A stretch of 26,532 nt of DNA from JAXDBV01 sp034678415 (GCA_034678415.1 JAXDBV010000185.1:1-26532); one strand, 5' to 3'. Counted from the stretch's first letter, positions 1-9,628 are shown. A program made the numbers and translations. The notes: generated from the letters alone by a model not told the origin.

Positions 1-1101
1 CCTGCCCAGGAAAAGGAGTCTGACTTAGAAATCAACGGGTACCTTTCAGGAATGCAGAGTACCCTTTTTGAGAAGTGGAGCGATAAATGGTTTAAGGAGA
101 GTCTTATTCATAACAGGCTGAATATCAAATGGTATGCCTCATCCAGCTTCACTGCTGATTTAGAAGTGAGAACCCGGTTTATCTTTGGTGATTTCGTGGA
201 GGACATTCCAGGGTACCCGCTGATGATCGATCCGAACCAGAGCTGGTCTGACTTGTCCGGGTTTGTGTTCGAAAAAAAGAATTTCCTTCTCCATTCCGCG
301 ATTGACAGGGCCTGGATTGATTACACAGCCGGAAAATTCCAGGTAAGGCTGGGACGGCAGCGCATCAACTGGGGCCAGAACTTCGCATGGAATCCCAACG
401 ATATCTTTAACACCTATTCCTTTTTCGACTTTGATTATCCCGAACGCCCGGGCAGCGATGCCGTTAAACTGCAGTACTATACGGGGGTTTCTTCACTGGT
501 GGAAGCAGGCGTGAAGATCGATACACTTAGAAATGTTACCGCTGCATTAAAATATGGTTTCAGCCGGTGGAATTATGATTTCCAAGTCATGGGCGGTTTA
601 TTGAACAGTGAAGACCTCGTGCTGGGCATGGGATGGTCCGGCGATATTAAAGGCGCCGGATTCAGGGGCGAATTCAGCTACTTCCATCCGAAAGAAAATA
701 TGACCGACACATCAGGCTCACTTATCGCCTCCCTGGGACTGGATTACACATTCAAAAACTCGCTGATGCTGCAGATGGAGGCTCTTTACTGTGGTACTGC
801 AAACCACACGTCAAACTTCCAGGAGTATTATTATAAACCCCTGTCGGTGAAGACCATTTCATTCACCCGGTGGTCTCTTCTGCTGAAAGGATCGTATCCT
901 GTGACACCCCTGTTCAACGCCGGGCTGTCGGCCATGTATTTTCCCGTCATGGATGGCTTCTTCATCGGCCCGGATCTGTCCTATTCCGTTCTCAACAGCC
1001 TGTCTGCCTCTTTCATGGTTCAGTATTTTAACGCCGAATTCACCAACGGCATACGCCAGAAAATAAGCCTGGGATTCCTCCGTATTAAATTCAGTTTTTA
1101 A
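1..1101 (+). CDS. Outer-membrane beta-barrel (porin-like) protein, 5' end outside window
   Basis: The reading frame is open from base 1, so the gene begins upstream; the ATG at 52 is internal. The first residues visible (PAQEKESDLEINGYLSG) look like a signal-peptide cleavage region followed by the mature N-terminus, so probably only the signal peptide is missing. The remainder has alternating hydrophobic/polar beta-strand texture, many aromatic residues, a GRQRINWGQ segment followed by an NPNDIFNTY segment, and ends in Phe (RIKFSF), as outer-membrane barrels do. This resembles uncharacterised Bacteroidota porin-like proteins. Role and substrate are unknown. It precedes the gldA operon by 117 bases on the same strand, so it could be separately transcribed. 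Barrel assignment is fairly sure; any specific function is not. Confidence 0.7.
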   Translation, partial: PAQEKESDLEINGYLSGMQSTLFEKWSDKWFKESLIHNRLNIKWYASSSFTADLEVRTRFIFGDFVEDIPGYPLMIDPNQSWSDLSGFVFEKKNFLLHSAIDRAWIDYTAGKFQVRLGRQRINWGQNFAWNPNDIFNTYSFFDFDYPERPGSDAVKLQYYTGVSSLVEAGVKIDTLRNVTAALKYGFSRWNYDFQVMGGLLNSEDLVLGMGWSGDIKGAGFRGEFSYFHPKENMTDTSGSLIASLGLDYTFKNSLMLQMEALYCGTANHTSNFQEYYYKPLSVKTISFTRWSLLLKGSYPVTPLFNAGLSAMYFPVMDGFFIGPDLSYSVLNSLSASFMVQYFNAEFTNGIRQKISLGFLRIKFSF

Positions 1102-1218
1102 TTTTTTTTAACAAAAAAATCCCTCCAAAGACCCTGGTAACAGAAAGGGTTAGTGAAAATATTTCTTAAAATTGCGGATTCGGAATTTTCTTTCTGACAC
1201 TCATAAATATTTCACAGT

Positions 1219-2151
1219 ATGATGGATATTGTTGTCGAAAATGTTACGAAGAGCTATGGCTTTCAGAAGGCGGTTGATAATATCTCATTTACGGTCCATA
1301 CCGGTGAGGTATTGGGATTCCTGGGCCCCAACGGGGCAGGAAAGACAACCACTATGAAGGCCATCACCTGCTTCATGGCACCCGATACCGGAGATATAAA
1401 GGTAGGCGGTAAGTCCATTAGAAATGATGCTGAAGAGATAAAGAAGAATATCGGTTACCTGCCCGAGACTAATCCCCTGTATCCGGATATGCCGGTGATC
1501 GATTACCTGAAATTTGTTGCCGATTTGCACGGGATTCCGAAACAGGTGATCAGGGAAAGGATCCTTGGTATTATACGGGTGTGCGGACTGACCAGCGAAA
1601 AGTACAAGAAGATCGGCGAATTATCAAAAGGGTATCAGCAACGGGTTGGTCTTGCCCAGGCACTGATCCACGATCCCAAGGTGCTGGTGCTGGATGAACC
1701 CACCGCCGGCCTCGACCCGAACCAGATTGCCGAAATAAGGAACCTCATCCGGAAAATAGGAAAGGAAAAAACCGTCATCCTCAGTTCACACATTCTGGCC
1801 GAAGTGGAAGCCACCTGTGACAGGATACTGATCATTAACAAGGGCAGGATCGTAGCCGACGGCACAGCGGAGGACCTGCGAAAAAGCAGCCAGGGAAAGG
1901 AATTGTTACGGGTAAAAATAGAGGGAGGCGACAAAAACGACATTTTTCACGCACTAAAGCAACTCGACTCGGTTGAAATGGTGGACTTTACGGGTGCCGA
2001 TAAGGAGATGCTCGAGGTACAGAGCCGGCCCGGCCGGTCCTCTGCAAAAAGCGTGTTCCGTCTCTGTGTGGAAAAGGGATGGTTCCTTACCCAGCTTACA
2101 CCGGTGGAAACAAAGCTTGAAGATGTATTCCGTGAATTAACCCTGAAATAA
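1219..2151 (+). CDS. gldA: ABC transporter ATP-binding protein, GldA type
   Basis: This 310-residue protein is the nucleotide-binding subunit of an ABC-2 type transporter. Walker A (GPNGAGKT) is at residues 36-43, the Q-loop region reads GYLPE (79-83, Glu in the Gln position), the signature LSKGYQQ is at 135-141, Walker B VLVLDEP at 155-161 and the H-loop His at 191. About 90 further residues form the C-terminal extension usual for GldA-like ATPases. The start is one of two adjacent ATGs (1219 or 1222). gldF begins 11 bases after the stop codon and gldG follows, which supports the GldA assignment over a generic multidrug ATPase. In Flavobacterium johnsoniae GldA, GldF and GldG are needed for gliding; many non-gliding Bacteroidota carry them too, so gliding cannot be assumed here. 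Confidence 0.88.
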   Translation: MMDIVVENVTKSYGFQKAVDNISFTVHTGEVLGFLGPNGAGKTTTMKAITCFMAPDTGDIKVGGKSIRNDAEEIKKNIGYLPETNPLYPDMPVIDYLKFVADLHGIPKQVIRERILGIIRVCGLTSEKYKKIGELSKGYQQRVGLAQALIHDPKVLVLDEPTAGLDPNQIAEIRNLIRKIGKEKTVILSSHILAEVEATCDRILIINKGRIVADGTAEDLRKSSQGKELLRVKIEGGDKNDIFHALKQLDSVEMVDFTGADKEMLEVQSRPGRSSAKSVFRLCVEKGWFLTQLTPVETKLEDVFRELTLK

Positions 2152-2162
2152 TCCGCTATTTT

Positions 2163-2891
2163 ATGAAACAAATATGGATCATCGCTAAGAAAGAAATCAG
2201 GTCGTTTTTTGATTCGCTGATGGCCTACATCATGATGTTCTTATTTCTGGGCTTCAGCGGACTCTTCACATGGCTGTACGGATCCGACATTTTCTTCATC
2301 AACCAGGCCAGCCTTCAGGCATTCTTCGGTATTGCATACTGGACCCTTTTCTTCTTCATCCCTGCGCTTACCATGCGTCAGCTGGCTGAAGAGAGGAGGA
2401 CAGGCACTATTGAGCTTCTCCTGACCAAGCCGGTTACCGACTGGCAGGTGATCGCAGGAAAATTCCTTGCCACGCTTGTGCTGATCTCAATTGCCCTTGC
2501 CCTGACGCTGCCATACTACTTTACTGTCTGGAGCATCGGACCCATCGACCATGGCGCCGTGTGGACAGGCTACCTCGGGCTCCTGCTCATGAGCAGCGCC
2601 TACATCAGTATCGGACTCTTCGCCAGCAGCATTACCAACAACCAGATCATCTCATTCCTCCTCGCCCTGTCCATCGGCTTGTTCTTTCATATCATCTTTG
2701 ATGTGCTGGCAGGCAATCTTACCGGGCTGGCAGGAAAAATACTGAATTACCTCAGTCTTACCACTCATTTTGAATCGATCTCACGCGGTGTGATTGATAC
2801 AAAAGATATCATTTATTTCCTGTCGCTCATTTTCCTCGGCCTGACCTTTTCCGAGGTATCCCTGAGTCGTCGTAATATTGTTCGTTCATAA
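2163..2891 (+). CDS. gldF: ABC-2 type permease, GldF
   Basis: A 242-residue inner-membrane protein with about six hydrophobic segments and the ABC-2 permease hallmark EERRTGTIELLLTKPV, shortly after the second membrane segment. This is the membrane-spanning partner expected for the upstream GldA ATPase. Length and the N-terminal IAKKEIRSFFDSLMAYI pattern match GldF. It sits between gldA (11-base gap) and gldG (13-base gap to the ATG used here), so the three are almost certainly co-transcribed. The transported substrate of GldAFG systems is not established. Confidence 0.88.
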   Translation: MKQIWIIAKKEIRSFFDSLMAYIMMFLFLGFSGLFTWLYGSDIFFINQASLQAFFGIAYWTLFFFIPALTMRQLAEERRTGTIELLLTKPVTDWQVIAGKFLATLVLISIALALTLPYYFTVWSIGPIDHGAVWTGYLGLLLMSSAYISIGLFASSITNNQIISFLLALSIGLFFHIIFDVLAGNLTGLAGKILNYLSLTTHFESISRGVIDTKDIIYFLSLIFLGLTFSEVSLSRRNIVRS

Positions 2892-2904
2892 CAACAGTAA
2901 AGCT

Positions 2905-4422
2905 ATGAAAACGAAACAGACGGTAGTATATTTTTCCATCCTGATCATTGCCATTGTTGTTGTAATCAACATATTATCCGATCGTTTCTTCCTCAGGCTC
3001 GACCTGACAGGTGATCATCGCTACACACTCAGCCAGGCCACACGGGATATCCTCAGGAATCTGGATGAGCCCATCACTGTATCGGCTTATTTTTCTGAAG
3101 ACCTCCCGCCCGAAATTGCCCGGTCCAGACGCGACTTTATGGAGATGTTGATTGAGTACCATAATATTTCAAAGGGAAGGGTAGTATATGAATTCATTGA
3201 CCCAAACAAGAATCCCGAGGATGAACAGAAAGCAGCAGAGGAAGGGATACAGCCGGTAATCATCAATACCAGGGAGAAGGATGAATCGGTACAGAAAAAA
3301 GCCTACCTGGGAGCCGTTATTCAGAAGGGTGAGCAGAAAGAGGTACAACCGTTCATTCAGCCGGGAGCGGCAATGGAATATGCCCTCTCTTCGGGAATTA
3401 AAAAGCTGACGGTAATCAACAAACCGCAGGTCGCGTTCATCCAGGGGCATGGAGAACCTGCCCTTAACGCGCTGACCCAGGCCATGGAGCAGCTTACCGT
3501 TTTATACGAGCCGGTGCCGGTCACCCTGTACGACAGCATTTATAACCTGGGTGACTATACAACCGCTGTGCTCATTGCCCCCAGGGATACTATATCACCG
3601 GTCCAGCTCGGCTGGCTCGACCGCTTCATCGCTGAGGGAAAAAACCTCGTCATAGCCATGAACCGGGTGGAAGGAGACCTGAACAATGCCATGGGGTACG
3701 AAATTAATACCGGCATTGAAACATGGCTGAACAAATACGGCATCAGGGTTGACAACAACTTCATTGTCGATGCCACCTGTGTGCCTATCACGGTCACACA
3801 GCAACAGGGGGCATATACCATTTCCTCCCAGGTGAGCTTCCCCTATATTCCCATACTCAGAACCTTCTCTGAACACCCGGTAACCACCGGCCTTGAAGCC
3901 GTGGTGATGCAGTTTGTCAGTTCCATCACTTTCCTGGGGGATACTTCATGGTCATTCACCCCACTTGTGATGACGTCAAATAAAAGCGGCACAAGGCCGG
4001 CCAGCACCTATTTCAATATCAGGGAACAGTGGAGAAATGAAGACTTCGCCCTCTCAGGCCTCGTGGTGGGAGCAACAGTGGAAAAAATGAATCCTCAGGA
4101 AAAACCCTCCCGTATCGTCCTTTTTTCCGACGGTGACTTCCCCATCAACGGTATTGGACAGGAAGCACGCCAGGTTCAGCCTGATAATGTCAGCCTGCTG
4201 GTGAATGCCATCGACTGGCTGTCCGATGATACAGGGCTCATCAGTCTGAGAACCAAGGGTGTGACTGCCCGGCTGCTCGACGAAATCGATGATACAAAGA
4301 AAACCTTCCTTAAATACCTGAACTTCCTGCTCCCCTTGTTCCTGATTGTAGGATTTGGTATTCTTCGAATGCAATATAACCGTAACCTTAGGTATAAACG
4401 AATGGACGAAAACTATGTTTAA
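2905..4422 (+). CDS. gldG: GldG-type ABC transporter accessory subunit
   Basis: A 505-residue protein with one N-terminal membrane helix (VVYFSILIIAIVVVINI), a large extracytoplasmic region and a C-terminal helix (residues about 470-490) before a short basic tail. The segment right after the first helix (DRFFLRLDLTGDHRYTLS, then a DEPITVSAYFSEDLPPE stretch) is characteristic of GldG and of the family annotated as ABC-type uncharacterised transport system. An in-frame TTG at 2878 would extend the protein by nine residues and overlap gldF; the ATG at 2905 is preferred because it leaves a normal gap and begins a typical MKTKQ N-terminus before the helix. It probably works with GldA and GldF at the inner membrane. 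Confidence 0.87.
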   Translation: MKTKQTVVYFSILIIAIVVVINILSDRFFLRLDLTGDHRYTLSQATRDILRNLDEPITVSAYFSEDLPPEIARSRRDFMEMLIEYHNISKGRVVYEFIDPNKNPEDEQKAAEEGIQPVIINTREKDESVQKKAYLGAVIQKGEQKEVQPFIQPGAAMEYALSSGIKKLTVINKPQVAFIQGHGEPALNALTQAMEQLTVLYEPVPVTLYDSIYNLGDYTTAVLIAPRDTISPVQLGWLDRFIAEGKNLVIAMNRVEGDLNNAMGYEINTGIETWLNKYGIRVDNNFIVDATCVPITVTQQQGAYTISSQVSFPYIPILRTFSEHPVTTGLEAVVMQFVSSITFLGDTSWSFTPLVMTSNKSGTRPASTYFNIREQWRNEDFALSGLVVGATVEKMNPQEKPSRIVLFSDGDFPINGIGQEARQVQPDNVSLLVNAIDWLSDDTGLISLRTKGVTARLLDEIDDTKKTFLKYLNFLLPLFLIVGFGILRMQYNRNLRYKRMDENYV

Positions 4423-5386
4423 GAAATCAAGCATCCGTTTCCTGGTAATCATTCTGGCCGTATTGCTGCTGGTTCTTATTATTCAGCAGCTAACCGATTC
4501 CAGGAGCAGGGACAGGAATTTTGCCGGCCAGGTAATGGATATTGATACATCGAAGGTCACGCAGATTGTTTTTGAAAACAAAACCGGGACAGCCCGGAAG
4601 ACAGTAGTTACAAAAACCGGCGGCAGCTGGAAAATAACCCGGGATGGCGTTGAATACCGCGCCGACAGGCAGGCCGTGAGAAATATGCTTACGGAGCTGA
4701 TGGGATTGAAACCTGAAAGGGTGGCAGCCACCGGCAAAGACAAATGGGCCGAATATGAGCTTGCCGACACCATGGGCTTGCATATTACTTTGAGAAGCCC
4801 GAGAAAAACACTGGCAGGTATCGTGATTGGCAAGTTTTCGTACCAGCAACCCACCAATCCTTACGACCGGCAGGGCAAACTGACCAGCTATGTGCGGCGT
4901 GCCGAAAAGGATGAGGTATTCGCCGTAAACGGATTCCTGCGTATGACCTTATCCGACGACCTGAGCACCCTGAGAGACAAATACCTGATACGACAGTCTG
5001 TTTATGACAATTTTACAACGCTGACATTTACTTACCCGGGCGACAGTTCGTTCATATTAACACGCCAGGGAAACCGGTGGCTCGCAGACGGTATCATGAC
5101 CGATTCTACTTCAGTGGTTCGCTACCTTGACAACATCACCCCCTTGAACAGTTCCTACTTTGCGGATATTCCTCCGGGTTCAAACACCCACAGCCACATG
5201 CTGTCCATCGAAGGGACCAATCTTCCTTCCAGGATAGAGATAATGGCATTCCCGGCAGACTCTGCAAACCAATACCTCATCACTTCCAGCCAGAATCCCG
5301 GTACGGTGTTCAGCGGCAGGGAGAAAAATCTTTTCAGCACAATTTTCAGAAGTAAGTCATCATTCATCACCGGGCAAAAGAACTAA
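4415..5386 (+). CDS. DUF4340 membrane-anchored protein
   Basis: A 323-residue protein with one N-terminal membrane helix (RFLVIILAVLLLVLIIQQL) and a periplasmic region of repeated beta-rich modules (for example KTGGSWKITRDGVEYRADR and RQGNRWLADGIMTDS) that matches DUF4340 proteins. The ATG at 4415 overlaps the last 8 bases of gldG, indicating translational coupling; an in-frame TTG at 4355 would put an unlikely stretch in front of the helix and is rejected. DUF4340 genes commonly follow GldG-like genes in non-gliding bacteria too, where they are thought to be extra periplasmic subunits of the ABC system. Biochemical function is unknown. Confidence 0.82.
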   Translation: MFKKSSIRFLVIILAVLLLVLIIQQLTDSRSRDRNFAGQVMDIDTSKVTQIVFENKTGTARKTVVTKTGGSWKITRDGVEYRADRQAVRNMLTELMGLKPERVAATGKDKWAEYELADTMGLHITLRSPRKTLAGIVIGKFSYQQPTNPYDRQGKLTSYVRRAEKDEVFAVNGFLRMTLSDDLSTLRDKYLIRQSVYDNFTTLTFTYPGDSSFILTRQGNRWLADGIMTDSTSVVRYLDNITPLNSSYFADIPPGSNTHSHMLSIEGTNLPSRIEIMAFPADSANQYLITSSQNPGTVFSGREKNLFSTIFRSKSSFITGQKN

Positions 5387-5471
5387 TACCTGCTTCCTGT
5401 ACTGTTTGGGTGCTTTAAATTGCTAATTTTACTGACTTGAAACAGTGTCTTATTTTCAGGCATTTTGTTCT

Positions 5472-6209
5472 ATGGCTCTCATTGAGGAATTCCAGAAAAC
5501 GGGGAACTGGCTTTTTAAGAGAAGAGGATACCTGCCGGGGATGCTTGTTGCTGCGGGTATTGTCGTAATGGCATTCACCGATTACAGCAATCACCCCGCA
5601 CCGGCTGTATGGTACAAGCTTTGTTGTCTTGGCATTAGCGCTTTCGGGCTCTGGATACGGATGTTTACCGTCGGCCACACACCCAAGCACACCTCAGGTA
5701 GAAACATTTCCAGACAGAAAGCACAGCAGCTCAACACCACCGGTATATATTCCCTCGTAAGACATCCACTGTACCTGGGTAATTTCTTTATCTGGCTGGG
5801 CATAGCCATGGTCATAGCCAATGCCCCGTTTGTTATCATCTCCCTGCTGGTTTTCTGGCTGTACTATGAACGCATCATGTTTGCCGAGGAAGCGTTCCTG
5901 AGGGAAAAATTCGGGGATGAGTTCAGCTCATGGGCGGCATCAACCCCTTCTTTTATACCCAGGTTAAACCGTTATGTTTCTCCCGGGTTGCCATTCTCCG
6001 TGAAGAACGTATTCAAGCGGGAATATAACGGGTTCGGGAACATCGTGGCTACATTCACTCTCATCGAACTGTTGCGTTCATCTCTCATCAATGGCAGGAT
6101 ATACCTCCCCGCCGGATGGATTATCTTCTTTGCCGCTGGTGTATTTATCTGGTTTACCATCAGAACCCTCGAGAAGAACACGCGCATATTCGAAGTGGAA
6201 GGAAGATAA
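5472..6209 (+). CDS. Isoprenylcysteine/phospholipid methyltransferase-like membrane protein
   Basis: A 245-residue integral membrane protein with the conserved core of the PEMT/ICMT methyltransferase superfamily: RHPLYLGNF at residues 97-105, ER at 133-134 and EE at 139-140 in an EExFLREKFGDEF context, where S-adenosylmethionine binds in characterised members. Several hydrophobic helices flank the core, including two near the C-terminus (about residues 180-230), which lengthen it relative to minimal ICMT-like proteins. The substrate cannot be told; lipids and small hydrophobic molecules are possible. A GTG at 5445 would add nine residues, but the ATG at 5472 is the more ordinary start. It lies 85 bases after the DUF4340 gene and could be read from the same transcript, though no functional link is evident. 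Confidence 0.75.
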   Translation: MALIEEFQKTGNWLFKRRGYLPGMLVAAGIVVMAFTDYSNHPAPAVWYKLCCLGISAFGLWIRMFTVGHTPKHTSGRNISRQKAQQLNTTGIYSLVRHPLYLGNFFIWLGIAMVIANAPFVIISLLVFWLYYERIMFAEEAFLREKFGDEFSSWAASTPSFIPRLNRYVSPGLPFSVKNVFKREYNGFGNIVATFTLIELLRSSLINGRIYLPAGWIIFFAAGVFIWFTIRTLEKNTRIFEVEGR

Positions 6210-6320
6210 TCTGTCTTTCTTGTTGTAATATAGCACGATATCTTTTCTGTCCAGGCTCTGGTCTTTTCCGGTACATGTATTCTGCATATCTTTATTCCTC
6301 TCCATCCAACTTCAATTCAT

Positions 6321-9300
6321 ATGCGTCAGACGGCAATTATTTGTTCCCTGTTCTTCTTCCTGAATACCCACGGGCAGAATACCGTGCCTGATATAAAAGG
6401 CATTGAAACTGTTATACAGACCGGGCATTATGCCACTGTCAGTGTTGTTTGTTTCAGTCCTGACGGCCGTTTTGCCGTCACGGGCAGCGAAGATAAAACG
6501 ATAAAACTCTGGGAGGCCCAGACAGGCCGGGAAGTGCGTTCCTACACCGGAAGCCCGGCAAGCATTACTGCCGTAACCATCAGCAAGGATGGCAGGTACC
6601 TGGCCTCGGTGGCCAGGGACGGCAACGCCAGAATATGGGAACTGTCGTCCAGCAAGCTGCTTCACACCCTTGAAATACCTGATGACGACATCCTCTGTGT
6701 TGACTTTGCCCCTTCCGGTTCATCCCTCGTCACAGGAACGGAAAACCATCATGCCATCCTTTGGAATTTCCTCAGCGGTGAACCACTTCTTACCTATAAA
6801 CCAAGGCCGCAGGACAACGCGTGGCAGAAAAAGTTCCCCTATCCCGGTGCGAGTTCAGTCCAGTTCAGCTCCGACGGGAAATACCTGATGGCAGGCTGTA
6901 ACAACCGTACCGCCATCCTTTTTGATGCCAGGACAGGCAACGAGATACGTAAGTTCAAATCCGATAAGGTTTCGTGTGCCTCGTGCAACGAGCCGGCAGG
7001 TATGAGCAGCGATGCCAGGTGGCTGGCCACCGTTTCGAATGATTCCATCCTCATATGGGACATCGCCTCGGGCAAAGTGTTGCGCAGACTGGGAGGTAGT
7101 GGCGGCAGTGTTGAAAAACCGGTGTTCAGCCCTGACGGTAAATACCTCGTGGCCAATGATTACAACCGGGGATACCTGTGGGAGGTAGCTAACGGCACCC
7201 TGCGTCGCACAATAGACGGCCATAAAAGTGATATTAAATCGATTGCATTCAGCCCGGATAACCAGTATCTTATTACCGGAAGCAAGGATCGTACCGCCAA
7301 AATATGGAAGACAGGAAACGGAAAGGAAGTGGTCACACTCAATGGTTATATCAGCGAGGTGGATAATACCATCCTGGATGATGCCTTTCTTGTCTGGATC
7401 GCCTTCGTTAACGAAATCAGGCTGAGTCCCGACGGCAAGTATTTGGCCATCGGGAAAACTGGGAACCTTGCCAAACTGATGGATTTCAACACGGGTAGAG
7501 TGGTACAGACATATGTGGGTCATGAGGGGATGATCATCTCCCTCGATTTCAGCCCCGACGGGAAAACACTGGCTACAGGCAGCGTTGACGGCACGGCTCG
7601 TTTGTGGGAGGTGGAGAGCGGCAAACTCCTTCACACCATGCCCAGGGAAACCAGGAATCTCCCCGTGTTTTCGGTACGTTTCTCTGCCGACGGCAAATAC
7701 CTTGTCACGGGCGGCTGGGAAGGTGAAATCACTGTATGGGATGCATCCACCGGTAACTGGTTGCATTCTATCGGCGGGTTTGAAGGGGCTCCCTACAGCG
7801 TGGCATTTTCCCATAACGGGCTTTACGTGGTTGCCGGGGCCCTCGATACCGGTCTGAAGCTGTTTGAACTGGATACGGGAAAAGAAATTAGGGAATTTAT
7901 CGGTCATACCGATGTGGTTTCATCCATTCGTATGTTACCTGACGGAAAAAGGATGGTTACCGGAAGCTGGGACGGTAAGGTTAAGATCTGGGATCTGGCA
8001 ACAGGATTCCAACTCATGAAATTCAGTGCCAATTCATCCGCCATATATTCAGTAAATATTGACAAACAGGGCCGATACCTTGTCACCGGAGGGGAAGACA
8101 ACATTGCCCGCCTGTGGGACGTGGAGACAGGTTCGCTTATTCGCAGCTTTGAAGGCCATCGTGGCGCTATTGGATCAGTACATATTTCCCCCGACGGTCG
8201 CTTTCTTATCACGGGGAGCAGGGACGGAACCATTAAAACATGGGATCTGAATACCGGTAGCGAACTGCTCACACAGGTGTTCATAGGTAAAGATGACTGG
8301 ATGGTCAGAACCCGTGAAGGTTTCTTTGATGCATCCGACGGGGCTAAAGAATCCATCTTCTTCGTTAGAGGTACTGAGGTGTTTAGTATTGACCAGTTCT
8401 TCGAGGATTTCTATCGTCCCGGTTTATTAAAGGAAGTCTATCAGAACCGGGGGCTGTTGCCCGGAGATATCGACCTTTTACGGAAACTTGAAAACTCCCC
8501 TCCACCCGCCGTGGAAATCATCACTCCAGGAGACAGCGCCGTTTTCACGGGCAGTGAGGTAACACTGATCGTGAAGGTGACCAATACAGGTGGCGGGATC
8601 AGTGAGCTGAGGCTCACCCACAACGGCAAAGGATTGCCTGCGGATAACAACGATCTTCACAGGGTGACAGGGAAAGGAATGTACATCATGAAAAACCTGC
8701 CGTTACGGCTTGTCCCGGGTGATAATACCATTTCGGTTTCTGCCTTCAGCCAGGGCAGGATTGAGTCACAGCCGCGGATCATCCATCTGAACTATAAAGG
8801 CCTTGAAAAGTCCGCAACCTGCTATGTGATATCCATCGGGATCAACCGCTATAAAAATCCGGGGCTGGATCTGAATTATGCCCGGGCCGATGCCGAAGCC
8901 TTTGTTGGGCTCATCAGGGAGAAGGCTACCGGCCTCTTCCGCGACATACGGCTCACTGAAATCTATGATCTTGAAGCCACCCGGAATAATATCCTGGAAA
9001 AACTTGACAGGATGGCAGAACAGATCGGACCCGAGGATGTATTCTTCTTTTACTATGCCGGGCATGGTAGTATGGTTGATAACCAGTTTTACTTTATTCC
9101 CACGGAAAGCGTAAGCCTGTACCAGAAAGAAAGGCTGGACAAGGAATCGATCCGTGCCCTGGATATGCAGGAGAAATTCAGGAATATCAGGGCGCTGAAA
9201 CAGCTGGTTATACTTGATGCGTGCCAGTCGGGCGGATCCACCGGCGTGCTGGCTCAGCGCGGGGCGACCGAGGAGAAAGCCCTGGCACAGCTCTCCCGCA

Positions 9301-9587
9301 GCAGCGGCGTTCATGTGCTGGCGGCTGCCGGCAGCGAACAGTATGCCTCTGAATTTGGTAACCTGGGCCATGGCCTCTTTACCTTTGTGATCCTCGATGC
9401 TCTCAAAGGAAAGGCCGACGGATCACCGGAAGATGGAAAAGTAACCATATACGAACTGAAATCCTTCGTTGATGACCAGGTACCTGAACTGTCAAAGAAA
9501 TACAGGGGACAGCCACAGTATCCCTACACCTTCTCCATTGGCCATGATTTTCCCGTCGTCATGGACGGACAGTACAGGGATAAATAA
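6321..9587 (+). CDS. Exported WD40-repeat / Ig-like / caspase-like (peptidase C14) protein
   Basis: A 1088-residue protein. Residues 1-19 resemble a signal peptide (IICSLFFFLNTHGQ), so it is probably exported. Residues about 27-655 hold fourteen WD40-type blades, recognisable by ends such as KTIKLWE (Trp about 64), NARIWE (about 106), TARLWE, KVKIWD and TIKTWD (about 641); fourteen is what two seven-bladed propellers need, and blades 4, 8 and 11 are degenerate. A linker (about 660-730) and an Ig-like beta domain (about 733-826, VEIITPGDSAVFTGSEVTL) follow. Residues about 830-1085 form a caspase/metacaspase-like fold: ISIGINRY first strand, catalytic His915 in YYAGHG and Cys968 in DACQSGG, so the dyad is intact. 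The substrate is unknown. The phosphatase gene at 9653 follows on the same strand after 65 bases, but has its own promoter candidate. Confidence 0.88.
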   Translation: MRQTAIICSLFFFLNTHGQNTVPDIKGIETVIQTGHYATVSVVCFSPDGRFAVTGSEDKTIKLWEAQTGREVRSYTGSPASITAVTISKDGRYLASVARDGNARIWELSSSKLLHTLEIPDDDILCVDFAPSGSSLVTGTENHHAILWNFLSGEPLLTYKPRPQDNAWQKKFPYPGASSVQFSSDGKYLMAGCNNRTAILFDARTGNEIRKFKSDKVSCASCNEPAGMSSDARWLATVSNDSILIWDIASGKVLRRLGGSGGSVEKPVFSPDGKYLVANDYNRGYLWEVANGTLRRTIDGHKSDIKSIAFSPDNQYLITGSKDRTAKIWKTGNGKEVVTLNGYISEVDNTILDDAFLVWIAFVNEIRLSPDGKYLAIGKTGNLAKLMDFNTGRVVQTYVGHEGMIISLDFSPDGKTLATGSVDGTARLWEVESGKLLHTMPRETRNLPVFSVRFSADGKYLVTGGWEGEITVWDASTGNWLHSIGGFEGAPYSVAFSHNGLYVVAGALDTGLKLFELDTGKEIREFIGHTDVVSSIRMLPDGKRMVTGSWDGKVKIWDLATGFQLMKFSANSSAIYSVNIDKQGRYLVTGGEDNIARLWDVETGSLIRSFEGHRGAIGSVHISPDGRFLITGSRDGTIKTWDLNTGSELLTQVFIGKDDWMVRTREGFFDASDGAKESIFFVRGTEVFSIDQFFEDFYRPGLLKEVYQNRGLLPGDIDLLRKLENSPPPAVEIITPGDSAVFTGSEVTLIVKVTNTGGGISELRLTHNGKGLPADNNDLHRVTGKGMYIMKNLPLRLVPGDNTISVSAFSQGRIESQPRIIHLNYKGLEKSATCYVISIGINRYKNPGLDLNYARADAEAFVGLIREKATGLFRDIRLTEIYDLEATRNNILEKLDRMAEQIGPEDVFFFYYAGHGSMVDNQFYFIPTESVSLYQKERLDKESIRALDMQEKFRNIRALKQLVILDACQSGGSTGVLAQRGATEEKALAQLSRSSGVHVLAAAGSEQYASEFGNLGHGLFTFVILDALKGKADGSPEDGKVTIYELKSFVDDQVPELSKKYRGQPQYPYTFSIGHDFPVVMDGQYRDK

Positions 9588-9628
9588 CCGGCCGGATAAG
9601 GTTCATAATCAGGATCATCCTTTTTTAC

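Noticed and set aside
1219..4422. Reading the ABC genes as a drug exporter or a Nos-type copper ABC system
   Set aside because: The GldG subunit and the DUF4340 neighbour are specific to the Gld-type system; no copper or periplasmic carbohydrate-binding NosD-like gene is present.
5387..5471. TTTG ... TAATTTTA as a promoter for the methyltransferase gene
   Set aside because: The spacing (15 bases) is too short for the Bacteroidota promoter and the -7 box has a mismatch.
6855..7907. Long minus-strand open frame (350 codons)
   Set aside because: It lies wholly antisense to the WD40 repeats, has no recognisable domain, and similar antisense frames occur across the repeat-coding gene because of its codon use.
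8766..9371. Minus-strand open frame of 201 codons
   Set aside because: Antisense to the caspase domain, whose His/Cys dyad is clearly coded on the plus strand.
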